64,000 nt of DNA from Marinisporobacter balticus (GTDB lineage: Bacteria > Bacillota > Clostridia > Peptostreptococcales > Thermotaleaceae). Location: positions 220,503 through 284,502 of the forward strand of contig NZ_SLWV01000002.1 of NCBI RefSeq assembly GCF_004345705.1. Direction: 5' to 3'. The notes under the pieces are model-generated. The model was not told where the DNA came from and did no database searches. It worked only from the letters and a program-made list of their open reading frames with translations. Positions 27,097 through 36,462 of the stretch are shown here, piece after piece. Made by a program: the position numbers and the translations under genes. Each line of letters begins with the position of its first letter. Within the stretch, counting starts at the first letter, position 1.

Positions 27097-30000
27097 ATGA
27101 ATTTATCAAAAATATCTGTAAATAGACCTGTTACCACGCTCATGTTTATGCTTATAGCGATTCTTTTGGGAGGTGTTTGTTTAAATTTGCTTCCCATCGA
27201 CCTTTATCCAGAAATGGAAATTCCAGTAGCTATTGTTTCTGTAAATTATAGTGGCGTTGCACCAGAAGAAATTGAAACACTAATTACAAAACCAATAGAA
27301 CAATCTGTTGCTACTGTTGGTAAATTGAAAAATCTATCTTCCTACTCAAGAGAAGGCAATGCAATCATTGTTGCTGAATTCGAATCGAGTGCAGACATGG
27401 ATTTAGCTGCGCTTGAAATGCGGGAAAAAGTTGATTTAATAAAAGGCACTTTGCCAGATGACGCATCTTCTCCTATGGTGCTAAAAATTGATCCAAATGC
27501 GCAACCCATCATTCAATTAGGTATTTCATCTACGATGGAAATTGGAAAATTACAAATCCTTATTGAGGATGAAATATCATCCCGTTTTGAAAGATTAGAC
27601 GGTGTAGCCTCTGTGGATTTGGCTGGTGGAAATGATCTCGAAGTAAAAGTAGAAGTAGATCAAGATAAACTATCAGGTTATGAGCTCACTCTTTCTCAAA
27701 TTCAAAATACCCTAAGGGCAGAAAATTTAAACTTACCTGGTGGAAAAGTAAATAAGGGGTCAAAGGAATTATTAGCTAGAACCACAGGTGAATTTAAGCA
27801 TATAGAGGACATTAAAGCAGTTCCTATTATACTAAAAAGTGGAGAAATTATAAGACTCTCTGATATTTCAACCATCACATTAGACTATAAAGAAAGAGAA
27901 AGTTTATCTAGAGTAAACGGAAATAATTCAATAAGTATTAGTATAAAAAAACAATCTGTTGCAAATACAGTGAAAGTAGCTGAAAAAGTATTAGCTGAAG
28001 TATCTAATATACAAAATGATTATCCAGATCTTGACGTTGTAGTCGGTATGGATCAATCAGAATTTATTAATAAATCCATCAATAATGTTACTAGAAATGC
28101 ACTTGTAGGAGGACTTCTAGCTGTTGTTATCCTATATTTATTCCTAAGAAATATACGTTCAACCTTTATTGTTGGTATTGCGATACCTATATCCATTATT
28201 GCTACATTTGCACTCATGTATTTTGGGGGCCTTACCATTAACTTAATTTCCTTAGGTGGATTGGCATTAGGGATAGGCATGCTCGTTGACAACTCTATCG
28301 TCGTTTTAGAAAACATCTACCGTTTTAGAGAAAATGGATATAGTAGAATAGAATCTGCCATATTCGGAGCAAAAGAAGTGGGAATGGCTGTATTTGCTTC
28401 TACGATGACTACAGTGGCTGTATTTTTACCTATGGTTTTTACGGAAGGGTTTACTTCTATTGTTTTTAAGCAGCTTTCCTTTGCTGTAACCTTTTCCCTC
28501 CTCGCATCTTTAGTTGTCGCACTAACAATTGTACCCATGCTTTCTTCTAAACTTCTAAAGGTCGGAGAAGTGAAAAAACGAAAGCATACTGGACCTTCTT
28601 TAGGTCGATTATTAGACTTATTTTCAAGCTCTGTTGACCGTTTATCAAGAGCTTATGATAAAGTATTAAAATTTACACTTAGTCACAGAAAAACTACCAT
28701 TTCGATTGGATTGAGCATATTCATTTCTTCTATTGCATTGGTTGGTATGGTAGGTGGTGAATTCTTTCCAAAAGAAGATGAAGGAATGTTTACAGTATCT
28801 ATCGAACTTCCTTTTGGAACAAATTTAGCAGATACAAATAAAATTGTTTCACAACTTGAAAAGATTGTTACAGCATTGCCTGAAAAAGATAAAATTTTCA
28901 CAGAAGTTGCTTCAAGTGGAGGATTTTCTACCAGTGCATCTAACAAATCAACCATCACAGCAACCCTTATAAACCAAAAATATCGTAACCGTACTACAGA
29001 AGAAATTGTAAATGAAGTAAGAGAAAAAGTATCTTCTTTTGCTGGCGCAAAAATCACTGTTAGCGAATCATCCTCTATGCAAGGTGGTGGCCCAAGCAGT
29101 TCTGCCATTGAGATAGAAATAAAGGGGGATGATATAAACATTTTAAAATCTATTGGTGAAGACTTCAAAAAAATAGCAAAATCTGTGCCAGGCACATCTG
29201 AAGTCAATATAGATACAGAAGAAGGCGAACCCGAAGCAAGGATCATTTTAAACAGAGAAGTAGCTTCCTTTTATGGCATTACCACATATGATTTAGCAAA
29301 TAGTTTAAAAGCTGCAGTTGAAGGTGTAAAAGCTACAAACTTTAAATTTGATGGAGATGAAATTGATGTAAACATCTCTTTAAATGATCATGTAAAAGCA
29401 TCTATAGAAAACATGAAACAAATACTCATTAAATCTCCTACAGGTGTAGCCGTTCCGATCGGTCAAATCGCAACCATAGAGTACGGTAATTCTCCTACAC
29501 AAATTAAAAGAATCAATCAGGTACGCACTGTTACAGTTTCATCCCAATTATTTGGACGGGATTTAAAATCTGTAACAGATGATATACAGAAAAAAATTGA
29601 TGAATATCAAATACCCTCTGGATATCGCTATAACTTTACAGGAGAACACGAAGACATGATGGAAGCATTTTCAAGTTTGGCCATTGCTTTGGTTCTATCT
29701 ATTATTCTTGTGTACATGATTTTAGCATCCCAGTTTGAATCATTGCTACATCCTTTTACAGTAATGCTTTCTGTACCTTTTGCTTTATCTGGTGGATTTA
29801 TAGGATTATTTATTACAAGACGTTCTCTATCTGTTCCAGCTTTTATCGGAATTATTATGTTAGCAGGAATCGTTGTTAACAATGCGATCGTTTTAGTAGA
29901 TTATATTAATCAACTAAGAGAACAAGGTGTCGAAAGAAAAGAAGCCATTATAAAGGCTGGTCATACAAGATTTAGGCCTATCCTTATGACAACACTCACC

Positions 30001-30219
30001 ACTGTACTAGGGCTACTGCCCTTAGCACTAGGAATTGGAGAAGGTGCATCTACGCAAGCACCTATGGCTACTGTTGTTGTAGGTGGACTATTATTATCAA
30101 CTGTACTAACATTAGCTTTTATCCCTGTTGTCTACACTATTTTTGATGATATTCATGACAAAATAAAAGCTAGATTTAAAAATAGAAAAAAGAAAAAACT
30201 AATCCAAGAAAACCATTAG
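27097..30219 (+). CDS. RND-family multidrug/solute efflux pump
   Basis: AcrB/MexB-like proton antiporter of 1040 residues with the usual two-fold repeat. TM1 lies near residues 10-30, a large extracytoplasmic loop follows, then six transmembrane helices (about 335-490), then the repeat. GIAIPISIIATF and GGLALGIGMLVDNSIVVLENIYR near 390-410 carry the TM4 aspartate pair region, and GIVVNNAIVLVDYINQLRE marks the second half. Substrate is unknown. It is the middle gene of the fusion protein-pump-TetR operon. Confidence 0.93.
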   Translation: MNLSKISVNRPVTTLMFMLIAILLGGVCLNLLPIDLYPEMEIPVAIVSVNYSGVAPEEIETLITKPIEQSVATVGKLKNLSSYSREGNAIIVAEFESSADMDLAALEMREKVDLIKGTLPDDASSPMVLKIDPNAQPIIQLGISSTMEIGKLQILIEDEISSRFERLDGVASVDLAGGNDLEVKVEVDQDKLSGYELTLSQIQNTLRAENLNLPGGKVNKGSKELLARTTGEFKHIEDIKAVPIILKSGEIIRLSDISTITLDYKERESLSRVNGNNSISISIKKQSVANTVKVAEKVLAEVSNIQNDYPDLDVVVGMDQSEFINKSINNVTRNALVGGLLAVVILYLFLRNIRSTFIVGIAIPISIIATFALMYFGGLTINLISLGGLALGIGMLVDNSIVVLENIYRFRENGYSRIESAIFGAKEVGMAVFASTMTTVAVFLPMVFTEGFTSIVFKQLSFAVTFSLLASLVVALTIVPMLSSKLLKVGEVKKRKHTGPSLGRLLDLFSSSVDRLSRAYDKVLKFTLSHRKTTISIGLSIFISSIALVGMVGGEFFPKEDEGMFTVSIELPFGTNLADTNKIVSQLEKIVTALPEKDKIFTEVASSGGFSTSASNKSTITATLINQKYRNRTTEEIVNEVREKVSSFAGAKITVSESSSMQGGGPSSSAIEIEIKGDDINILKSIGEDFKKIAKSVPGTSEVNIDTEEGEPEARIILNREVASFYGITTYDLANSLKAAVEGVKATNFKFDGDEIDVNISLNDHVKASIENMKQILIKSPTGVAVPIGQIATIEYGNSPTQIKRINQVRTVTVSSQLFGRDLKSVTDDIQKKIDEYQIPSGYRYNFTGEHEDMMEAFSSLAIALVLSIILVYMILASQFESLLHPFTVMLSVPFALSGGFIGLFITRRSLSVPAFIGIIMLAGIVVNNAIVLVDYINQLREQGVERKEAIIKAGHTRFRPILMTTLTTVLGLLPLALGIGEGASTQAPMATVVVGGLLLSTVLTLAFIPVVYTIFDDIHDKIKARFKNRKKKKLIQENH

Positions 30220-30244
30220 TTTTTTCTTTTTTGGGGGTTTTAAA

Positions 30245-30823
30245 ATGGATAATAAAAAAAACAAAAGACAGTTCATCATCGAATCAGCCATGAAAATATT
30301 TTGTAGAGATGGATTTCATAAAGCAAAGGTTAGTGAAATCGCTTTACGCGCTGGTGTTGGTAAAGGTACAATTTATGAATACTTCGATAGTAAAAAGCAC
30401 TTATTTGCAGAAATGATGAAGTATTACGCAGATATATATTATGAAAATTTAATAAAAACCATTGAAGATGAAGCAAACATTATTGATAAATTTAGAAAAT
30501 ATATTTATCTTGAAGCACAAGTTATTACAAATAATGGAGAATTAGCTCATATATTCATGCATGAAGCCCATAATGTTGGTATTGAAATTCATAAACTTTT
30601 AGAAACAAGACACAGAAAAAAAATTGATTTTATTGCAAATCTTATTCAAACTGGCATAAATTTAGGAACTTTCAGGGAAGTTCATCCTTATACTGCTGCT
30701 TTATCGTTTATGGGAAGTATCCACCATATCCTTGTGAGTAAACTTTTTTTCAAGGATAATCTATCAGAAGAAATTCATATAGAGAACTTACATGAACTAT
30801 TTTTGAATGGTATAAAGAAATAG
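30245..30823 (+). CDS. TetR-family transcriptional regulator
   Basis: 192 residues. The N-terminal helix-turn-helix (KRQFIIESAMKIF...VSEIALRAGVGKGTIYEYFDSKKHLF, residues 8-52) is typical. The C-terminal ligand domain has a TetR_C-like pattern seen in regulators of efflux operons. It most likely represses its own operon through the palindrome at 25941-25956. Its stop codon lies inside a bidirectional terminator. Confidence 0.9.
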   Translation: MDNKKNKRQFIIESAMKIFCRDGFHKAKVSEIALRAGVGKGTIYEYFDSKKHLFAEMMKYYADIYYENLIKTIEDEANIIDKFRKYIYLEAQVITNNGELAHIFMHEAHNVGIEIHKLLETRHRKKIDFIANLIQTGINLGTFREVHPYTAALSFMGSIHHILVSKLFFKDNLSEEIHIENLHELFLNGIKK

Positions 30824-30845
30824 GTGAATATCACCTATTTCTTTT
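30815..30845. terminator. Bidirectional terminator between tetR and the Lon-like gene
   Basis: AGAAATAGGTGA and TCACCTATTTCT form a near-perfect stem with an ATA loop, with T-rich tails on both strands. It overlaps the stop codons of both convergent genes. Confidence 0.8.
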
Positions 30846-33203
30846 AAACATTTTTGAACCTTTATTTCTTATTTCATTTTTTACAGTAATCATGTATTGA
30901 TCCAATTTGTTTTTAACCGCTTCACAGATTTCATCAAAGGAAGTATCTGTTAATATTTCCATCCCCTCTTCAATTTTTGAAATAGGATAGATATGAAATT
31001 TTTCTTCCTTTACAGCATCTATCACATCATCACAAAGGACCAAATCCTCTATATTTTGATGTGGAATAATTACCCCTTGCTCACCTGTAAGACCATAATA
31101 GTTACAAAGTGAAAAAAATCCTTCGATTTTTTCACTTACTCCTCCAATAGGTTGTATTTCTCCTTTTTGATTTACAGATCCCGTTACAGCTATATTTTGA
31201 TTGATTGGTGTATCACTTAAACTAGATAATAATGCATACAGTTCTGTACTAGAAGCACTATCCCCATCTACACCACTATAATTTTGCTCAAAGCAAATTT
31301 TTGCTGTTAATGTCAATGGATATTCTTGTGCAAACTTTTCACTTAAATACCCTTCTAAAATCATTACCCCTTTATCATGAATGCTTCCACTTAACTTAGC
31401 TTCCCTTTCAATATTTACAATACCTTTGTTTCCTACAAAGGTTGTAACAGAAATGGCAGAAGGTTTTCCGAATATATAATCCCCTAAGTCAATCACAGAT
31501 AAACCGTGAATACTTCCTATCTTTTTCCCTTTTGTATGGAATAAAATTTTTCCTTTTTTATACATCTCTTCGATTTTTTGTTCAATTTTATTATTTCTAT
31601 ATATTTTTTCTACATATGCTTTTTTTACATGCCTTTCTGCAATCAATAAACTTTGATCTATTTCAGCCCATACATCTGCTTCAATTAATATTTCTACTAG
31701 TTTATTAAATCTTGTAGTAAGCTTTTTTTGACTTCCTGCAATTCTATGGCTATATTCTAAAATCTTCGCAACCCCACTAGCATCTAAATGTTTCAATTTT
31801 TCTTTTTCACAAAAAAAACGTATAAATTGTGCCATTTTTAGCCCATTTTCTTCATTTCCATCCATTACAGAATCAAAATCAACTTTAATTTTGAATAGCT
31901 TTTCAAAATTTTCATCATACGCGTAAAGCATATTGTATATATAAGGATTTCCAACAAGTATTACTTTTAAATGAATATTTATTGCCTCTGGCTTTAGTGA
32001 AACTATATCCACAATTCCTAGCTGTGTTCTCAAACTCTCGATACACAATTGCCCTGTTTCCACTACCCTTTTTAAAGCATCCCAAGATTTTATATTAGAA
32101 AGAATTTGATTTGCCTGAAGTATTAAATAACCTCCATTTGCTTTATGCATCGCACCCGCTTTAATCATCGTAAAATCTGTTTTTAGCGATCCTTGTTCAT
32201 TTTCATATTCTATTTTCCCAACAAGATTTTGATAACTTGGATTGTATTCAATAATTACTGGTGCACCAATATTATTGCTATTATCTACAAATAGATTTAC
32301 CTTATATTTTTTTAAAAAACTATCTTCCACTGTTTCATCCTGTTCTTCTTCTGATGCATCAAAATCATATATATTCTCTACTATATTTTCTTGCACTGTT
32401 TTTAGATACTTTATTACTTTCTCATGATCTTTATATTTATCAAATAATACATCAACAAAAGGTTTTACTGTGCATCTTCCAACTTCATCATCTAACTGAC
32501 CCATCTTTATTTTTGCTTTATGTTCAATATGTTTTATTTTTCTTAGCAATGCTACTGCTTTTTTTTCTACATCCTCTGCTTTTTGTTCTATTTGTTTTTT
32601 CTGTTCTTCATCCAACATTTCATATTCCTCATCACCAATTGCTTTTCCATTAATACGTGGTGAAAGCGCAAATCCCTTATTGGTATTTTTTATATCAAAA
32701 CCATTTTCCAAGCAGTAGGCAGTCAATTGTTCTAATAATATATTTCTTTCCTTTTGATATTTCTTAATAATTTTTCCTTTATATTGTTCATATATTTCAT
32801 CAGAAAACTTCTTTGGTACCACTTCCAATAGTTCTTTGATCAGTTCATCCATATCATCACAAAATATTTTCCCCATTCCAGGAGGCATATTTAAGGCAAT
32901 CGGTCTACTAGGTTCATCAAAATTATAAACATAACACCAATCATCTGGTATGTTTTCTGTTTTCGCATTTTTTTCTGCAATTTTTTTTGCATAACTTTTT
33001 TTACCAGTCCCTTTTAATCCAACAATAAATATATTATATTTTGAATTTTTAACACGCAATCCAAATTCCATTGCTTTCTCAGCTCTACTCTGCCCTATAA
33101 TCTCTTTAGCAGATGCTAATTCTTCTGTAGAACTAAAGGGAAAGTTATCAGGGTTATACATTTTTTTTAACCTCTTATACGAAAGTTTTTTAGATTTATC
33201 CAT
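30831..33203 (-). CDS. Lon-related ATP-dependent protease (LonB/LonC-like)
   Basis: 790 residues. The AAA+ part starts with a P-loop FIVGLKGTGKKS near residue 60, followed by a long inserted helical coiled-coil (about 130-290) and NGGYLILQANQIL (Walker B region) near 350. The C-terminal Lon S16 protease domain has the catalytic serine in GVDGDSASSTELYAL near 655 and the lysine in PIGGVSEKIEGFFSLC near 700. The substrate-binding N domain of classical Lon is missing. This places it with the shorter 'Lon-related' proteases of Firmicutes and gammaproteobacteria. Role unproven. Confidence 0.88.
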   Translation of the reverse strand: MDKSKKLSYKRLKKMYNPDNFPFSSTEELASAKEIIGQSRAEKAMEFGLRVKNSKYNIFIVGLKGTGKKSYAKKIAEKNAKTENIPDDWCYVYNFDEPSRPIALNMPPGMGKIFCDDMDELIKELLEVVPKKFSDEIYEQYKGKIIKKYQKERNILLEQLTAYCLENGFDIKNTNKGFALSPRINGKAIGDEEYEMLDEEQKKQIEQKAEDVEKKAVALLRKIKHIEHKAKIKMGQLDDEVGRCTVKPFVDVLFDKYKDHEKVIKYLKTVQENIVENIYDFDASEEEQDETVEDSFLKKYKVNLFVDNSNNIGAPVIIEYNPSYQNLVGKIEYENEQGSLKTDFTMIKAGAMHKANGGYLILQANQILSNIKSWDALKRVVETGQLCIESLRTQLGIVDIVSLKPEAINIHLKVILVGNPYIYNMLYAYDENFEKLFKIKVDFDSVMDGNEENGLKMAQFIRFFCEKEKLKHLDASGVAKILEYSHRIAGSQKKLTTRFNKLVEILIEADVWAEIDQSLLIAERHVKKAYVEKIYRNNKIEQKIEEMYKKGKILFHTKGKKIGSIHGLSVIDLGDYIFGKPSAISVTTFVGNKGIVNIEREAKLSGSIHDKGVMILEGYLSEKFAQEYPLTLTAKICFEQNYSGVDGDSASSTELYALLSSLSDTPINQNIAVTGSVNQKGEIQPIGGVSEKIEGFFSLCNYYGLTGEQGVIIPHQNIEDLVLCDDVIDAVKEEKFHIYPISKIEEGMEILTDTSFDEICEAVKNKLDQYMITVKNEIRNKGSKMFKRNR

Positions 33204-33322
33204 AAAAATGCCCCCTTATCTTCCTTACTAGAACTCTTTAATCTATTTTATTCATGAACCTTGTCCATCTCTCCACTTATTTTTGTCGAATCAGAATGGA
33301 CCTTCTTAAATTTCCCATCCTA

Positions 33323-33346
33323 AAAGGGAGATATTTACATCTCCCT
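33323..33346 (-). terminator. Terminator after lepB
   Basis: Minus strand: AGGGAGAT, a six-base loop, ATCTCCCTTTT, directly after the signal peptidase stop. Confidence 0.65.
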
Positions 33347-33349
33347 GGA

Positions 33350-33880
33350 TTATTTGATAGAAAAAACTTGTACTGCATCTAGTGGCAATATCCTTAAATT
33401 TGCTTTTCCTTCTATATTTCTTTTAGGAACAAAACCAAAACACCTGCTATCATTACTATCATTTCTATTATCACCCATAACAAATACCATATTTTTTGGC
33501 ACCTTGCCACTGGTTACTTTATATACTCTCTCTTTATATTCCTCATTATAGGTATAGAATTCTTTTATTTCTTTCCCGTTAATGTAAAGCTTTCCTTCCT
33601 TTATACAAAACCGTTCTCCTTCTACAGCAATAATCCGCTTAATAAACAATTCATCTTTTCTTTCCTCAATAGGGGGATGAAAAACAATAAGGTCTCCATA
33701 GTGCGGTTTTGAAAATAGGTATACGATTTTATTAATAAATAATTTATCGTTATTTTGAAGCGTAGGCGCCATAGACATGCCTTGTATAATGGTAAATCCA
33801 AAGATAAATCTTTCTATTAAAATCAAAACCATTAGAACCCTCAAAATCCGCTTTATCCATTTCAATGCCTTATCTAACAT
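33350..33880 (-). CDS. lepB: Type I signal peptidase
   Basis: Membrane serine protease that removes secretory signal peptides, about 176 residues. One N-terminal transmembrane helix (residues 12-30) precedes the catalytic Ser36 in IQGMSMAPT. The general-base Lys81 is in ELFIKRIIAVEGE, and the GDNRNDSNDSRCFG box lies near 135. ATG at 33880 gives the family-typical N-terminus. A longer reading of 21 codons upstream is possible but lacks homologous-looking sequence. Confidence 0.92.
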   Translation of the reverse strand: MLDKALKWIKRILRVLMVLILIERFIFGFTIIQGMSMAPTLQNNDKLFINKIVYLFSKPHYGDLIVFHPPIEERKDELFIKRIIAVEGERFCIKEGKLYINGKEIKEFYTYNEEYKERVYKVTSGKVPKNMVFVMGDNRNDSNDSRCFGFVPKRNIEGKANLRILPLDAVQVFSIK

Positions 33881-34012
33881 ATCCTCACATCCTAATAAAT
33901 CTTTATTTACATTATCTCCACTTATTATCTTTTTATGATACATAGGAATAAAATAATTACTTGATTTATTATATGCAAGTTGTATGTTAGAATATCCTTT
34001 GGAGGTGTAAAA

Positions 34013-34423
34013 ATGATAAAGATTATTGTACCCGGCAAACCAATTAGCAAATCAAATTTCAAACTTAAAAATATACATGGTCAAGTTTGGATGCCTCGAG
34101 AAGGTAAACACGGAAAGTACATAGCTTATGAAAACAAAATCGCAGGTTTTATTAATCAGCAATATACTGGGCCCACACTAACTGGAAATATTATTACAAT
34201 CATACATCTTTACTTCCTAAACAAGAGAATGGGAGATTTACATAATTATCCTAAAAGCATCTGTGATGGCATTGAAAAAAGCGGTATAATCGAAAATGAT
34301 AGACAGCTAAAACCGGTCCTTTTGTTTGACTATATTGATAAAGATCATCCTAGAATTGAAATAGAGTTGTATGAATGCAGTAAATATAAAGTAAGTTATT
34401 CTATTGAATCACTAGATGAATAA
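34013..34423 (+). CDS. RusA-like crossover junction endodeoxyribonuclease
   Basis: 136 residues. The family core RMGDLHNYPKSICDGIEKSGIIENDRQL (residues about 70-97) keeps the conserved acidic residues D-x-x-N and DxR of RusA resolvases. The start follows GGAGGTG by five bases. RusA genes usually occur in prophages, but no phage genes surround this one, so it may be a phage relic or a domesticated resolvase. It is followed by a strong terminator. Confidence 0.75.
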   Translation: MIKIIVPGKPISKSNFKLKNIHGQVWMPREGKHGKYIAYENKIAGFINQQYTGPTLTGNIITIIHLYFLNKRMGDLHNYPKSICDGIEKSGIIENDRQLKPVLLFDYIDKDHPRIEIELYECSKYKVSYSIESLDE

Positions 34424-34427
34424 TCTA

Positions 34428-34457
34428 TAAAAAAAAAGCCTTTAAAAGGCTTTTTTA
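34428..34457. terminator. Bidirectional terminator shared by rusA-like gene and the 4hbD remnant
   Basis: AAAAAAAGCCTTT and AAAGGCTTTTTT form a stem with T-tracts on both strands. The right half is also found, cut in the middle, directly after the intact 4hbD gene at 40945-40961. Confidence 0.8.
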
Positions 34458-34795
34458 ATATAGATTATTATAGATATTTAAGATTTCTTCTCTTGAAAGT
34501 GCAGTATATACATCACTTTCTCCTACATTCAAAAGACCCGCTAGTATAATATTAATTCTTTGATTTTTTCATTTGGGTCTAATCTGTTATATGTATTAAA
34601 TACTTCTGTGAAGAATTGATACTTTGCTTCTCCATGAGGAACATGGTATGTACCTCCTAATGGATAAGATCATGCATGAACAGCACTCACTCCAGTATTT
34701 CCAAATGCAATCCCTTCATAGTTGTTTCCAACTACAAAATCTTCTAATATTTCTAAACGGCTCGTAAAGAAACTCATGTGTTAACACTAAATCGT
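34458..34795 (-). pseudogene. Decayed second copy of 4-hydroxybutyrate dehydrogenase gene
   Basis: The stretch matches the intact 4hbD gene (40962-42077) closely: its last 45 bases, then the segment around 41140-41405, then a short piece of the 5' part (CATGTGTTAACACTAAATC matches near 41971). About 135 bases are missing exactly between two TGAAAG direct repeats of the parent, and a larger 5' section is gone. Frameshifts and stops prevent translation. This is a relic of a duplicated fermentation locus. Confidence 0.85.
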
Positions 34796-34941
34796 TCAAT
34801 TGTTTGACCTTGCTTCAAATCTTCTGTTGCCATATGTCCTCTAGGACTATCGATGTATAATTTTATTATTTAGTTTAAATTTAACTTTAATGGCACAACT
34901 CAACTATTTTACATTCTTTATTAGAATCAGCTTTAATTAAT
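34796..34941. other. Non-coding stretch downstream of gabT
   Basis: AT-rich sequence between the 4hbD remnant and the gabT terminator. I see no gene or clear signal. Confidence 0.5.
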
Positions 34942-34976
34942 CATAAAAAATTGGAGCTATATCCCAATTTTTTATG
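34942..34976 (-). terminator. Terminator after gabT
   Basis: Minus strand: CATAAAAAATTGGGA, loop, TCCAATTTTTTATG, a long symmetric stem with the T-tract in its 3' arm. Confidence 0.7.
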
Positions 34977-35011
34977 ATATTATTTTTTTGTCTTATCTTT
35001 TATGATTTGAT

Positions 35012-36388
35012 TTAACAGCAAGAATAAACGGATTCACATACTTTTACAATGGCATTTTCTATAATATCTAATCCAAAATTTAACTGTTCATCCGTAATAA
35101 CAAGCGGCATCAAGAAACGAATATTGTTTCCTCTAACCCCTGCATCTAAAACGACTAAGCCCTGTTTATTACATTCTTTAATGATTTCTTTTATTTCATC
35201 TTTAGCTGGCTCTTTTGTTTCTTGATCTTTAACTAACTCAATTGCCATCATTGCACCAAGACCACGTACATCTCCTATTATTTCATATTTTTCTTTCATT
35301 TCGTTTAATCTATTCATAGCTATATCTGCTATATGATTTGCTTTATCCGCAAAATTATCTCTTTCCATAATTTCTATAACTTTTAATGCAGCAGTAGCTG
35401 CTACTGGATTTCCACAATATGTACCACCAATACCACCAGCTTGAGAAGATTCAATAATCTCTGCTCTAGCAGTTACTGCACTGAGTGGTAATCCTCCAGC
35501 AATAGATTTTGCACTCGTCATAATATCAGTATAAATTCCATGCTCTGCCCAATAATCACAAGCAAACATTCTACCTGTTCTACAGTAACCACTTTGTACT
35601 TCATCACAAATTAACAAGATTCCATTTTCATCACATACCTTTCTTAATTCTTTAACATATTCCATCGGAGCTGTAATAAAACCACCTTCCCCTTGGACAG
35701 GTTCTATGATAATTGCAGCTACCTCTTCAAGATTTACTTCTTCTAAGAAGAAATTCCTTAATTTTTCAACGAAATATTTTACTGCATTTTCTTCTGATAT
35801 TCCCTTTGGACGACGATAGATATACGGAAATTCTGCACGATGAATTCCAGCAGAGAAAGGACCAAAACCAAATTTATATGGTTTTACTTTACTCGTCAAT
35901 GCCATTGTTAACGATGTTCTTCCGTGAAATGCTCCTGTAAATGTAACAATTTCACTACGTCCAGTATATCTACGTGCAATTTTGATAGCATTTTCGTTTG
36001 CTTCAGCACCACTATTTACAAGCATTGTTTTCTTTTTAAAATCTCCTGGTACTAATCTATTTAATTTTTCAGCTAAACGAATATATTGTTCATATTGAAT
36101 AATATTAATACTCGTATGGAAAAATTTTTCACATTGTTCTTTTACAACTTCAACAACTTCTGGATGGCTATATCCTATATTTAAAACCCCAAGACCTCCT
36201 GCAAAATCCATCATAATATTCCCATCAACATCTTCAAACATTGCACCTTCACCACGTTTAATAAAAGTAGGTATACCATATGATACTCCACCAGGAACAT
36301 TTTCCTCTCTTAATTTTAATAATTCCTTTGACTTACGTCCTGGTAACTCAGTAACCATTTTAGGTACACTTAATCTTAATTCTGACAT
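35012..36388 (-). CDS. gabT: 4-aminobutyrate aminotransferase (class III PLP enzyme)
   Basis: Transfers the amino group of GABA to 2-oxoglutarate, giving succinate semialdehyde. 458 residues with class-III motifs: NSGAEANENAIKIARRYTGR near residue 127, FHGRTSLTMALTSK near 155, ICDEVQSGYCRTG near 260 and the PLP lysine in MTSAKSIAGGLPLSA near 290. The substrate assignment rests on its place beside a permease, a sigma-54 activator and the complete 4-hydroxybutyrate pathway. An ornithine or putrescine aminotransferase would have similar motifs. It is downstream of the permease gene with a 74-base gap and no own promoter visible. Confidence 0.87.
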   Translation of the reverse strand: MSELRLSVPKMVTELPGRKSKELLKLREENVPGGVSYGIPTFIKRGEGAMFEDVDGNIMMDFAGGLGVLNIGYSHPEVVEVVKEQCEKFFHTSINIIQYEQYIRLAEKLNRLVPGDFKKKTMLVNSGAEANENAIKIARRYTGRSEIVTFTGAFHGRTSLTMALTSKVKPYKFGFGPFSAGIHRAEFPYIYRRPKGISEENAVKYFVEKLRNFFLEEVNLEEVAAIIIEPVQGEGGFITAPMEYVKELRKVCDENGILLICDEVQSGYCRTGRMFACDYWAEHGIYTDIMTSAKSIAGGLPLSAVTARAEIIESSQAGGIGGTYCGNPVAATAALKVIEIMERDNFADKANHIADIAMNRLNEMKEKYEIIGDVRGLGAMMAIELVKDQETKEPAKDEIKEIIKECNKQGLVVLDAGVRGNNIRFLMPLVITDEQLNFGLDIIENAIVKVCESVYSCC

Positions 36389-36462
36389 TTTAAATTCCTC
36401 CTTAGATATGTTTATTTAATGAACTATATTAATAAATATTTTATAGTTTATTTACTCAATTA

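Noticed and set aside
32242..32653. Plus-strand ORFs antisense to the Lon-like gene
   Set aside because: They are mirror frames of the coiled-coil insert and have no start signals.
36389..36462. Search for a separate sigma-54 promoter ahead of gabT
   Set aside because: No TGGCA-TTGC pair is present. gabT is most simply read from the permease promoter.
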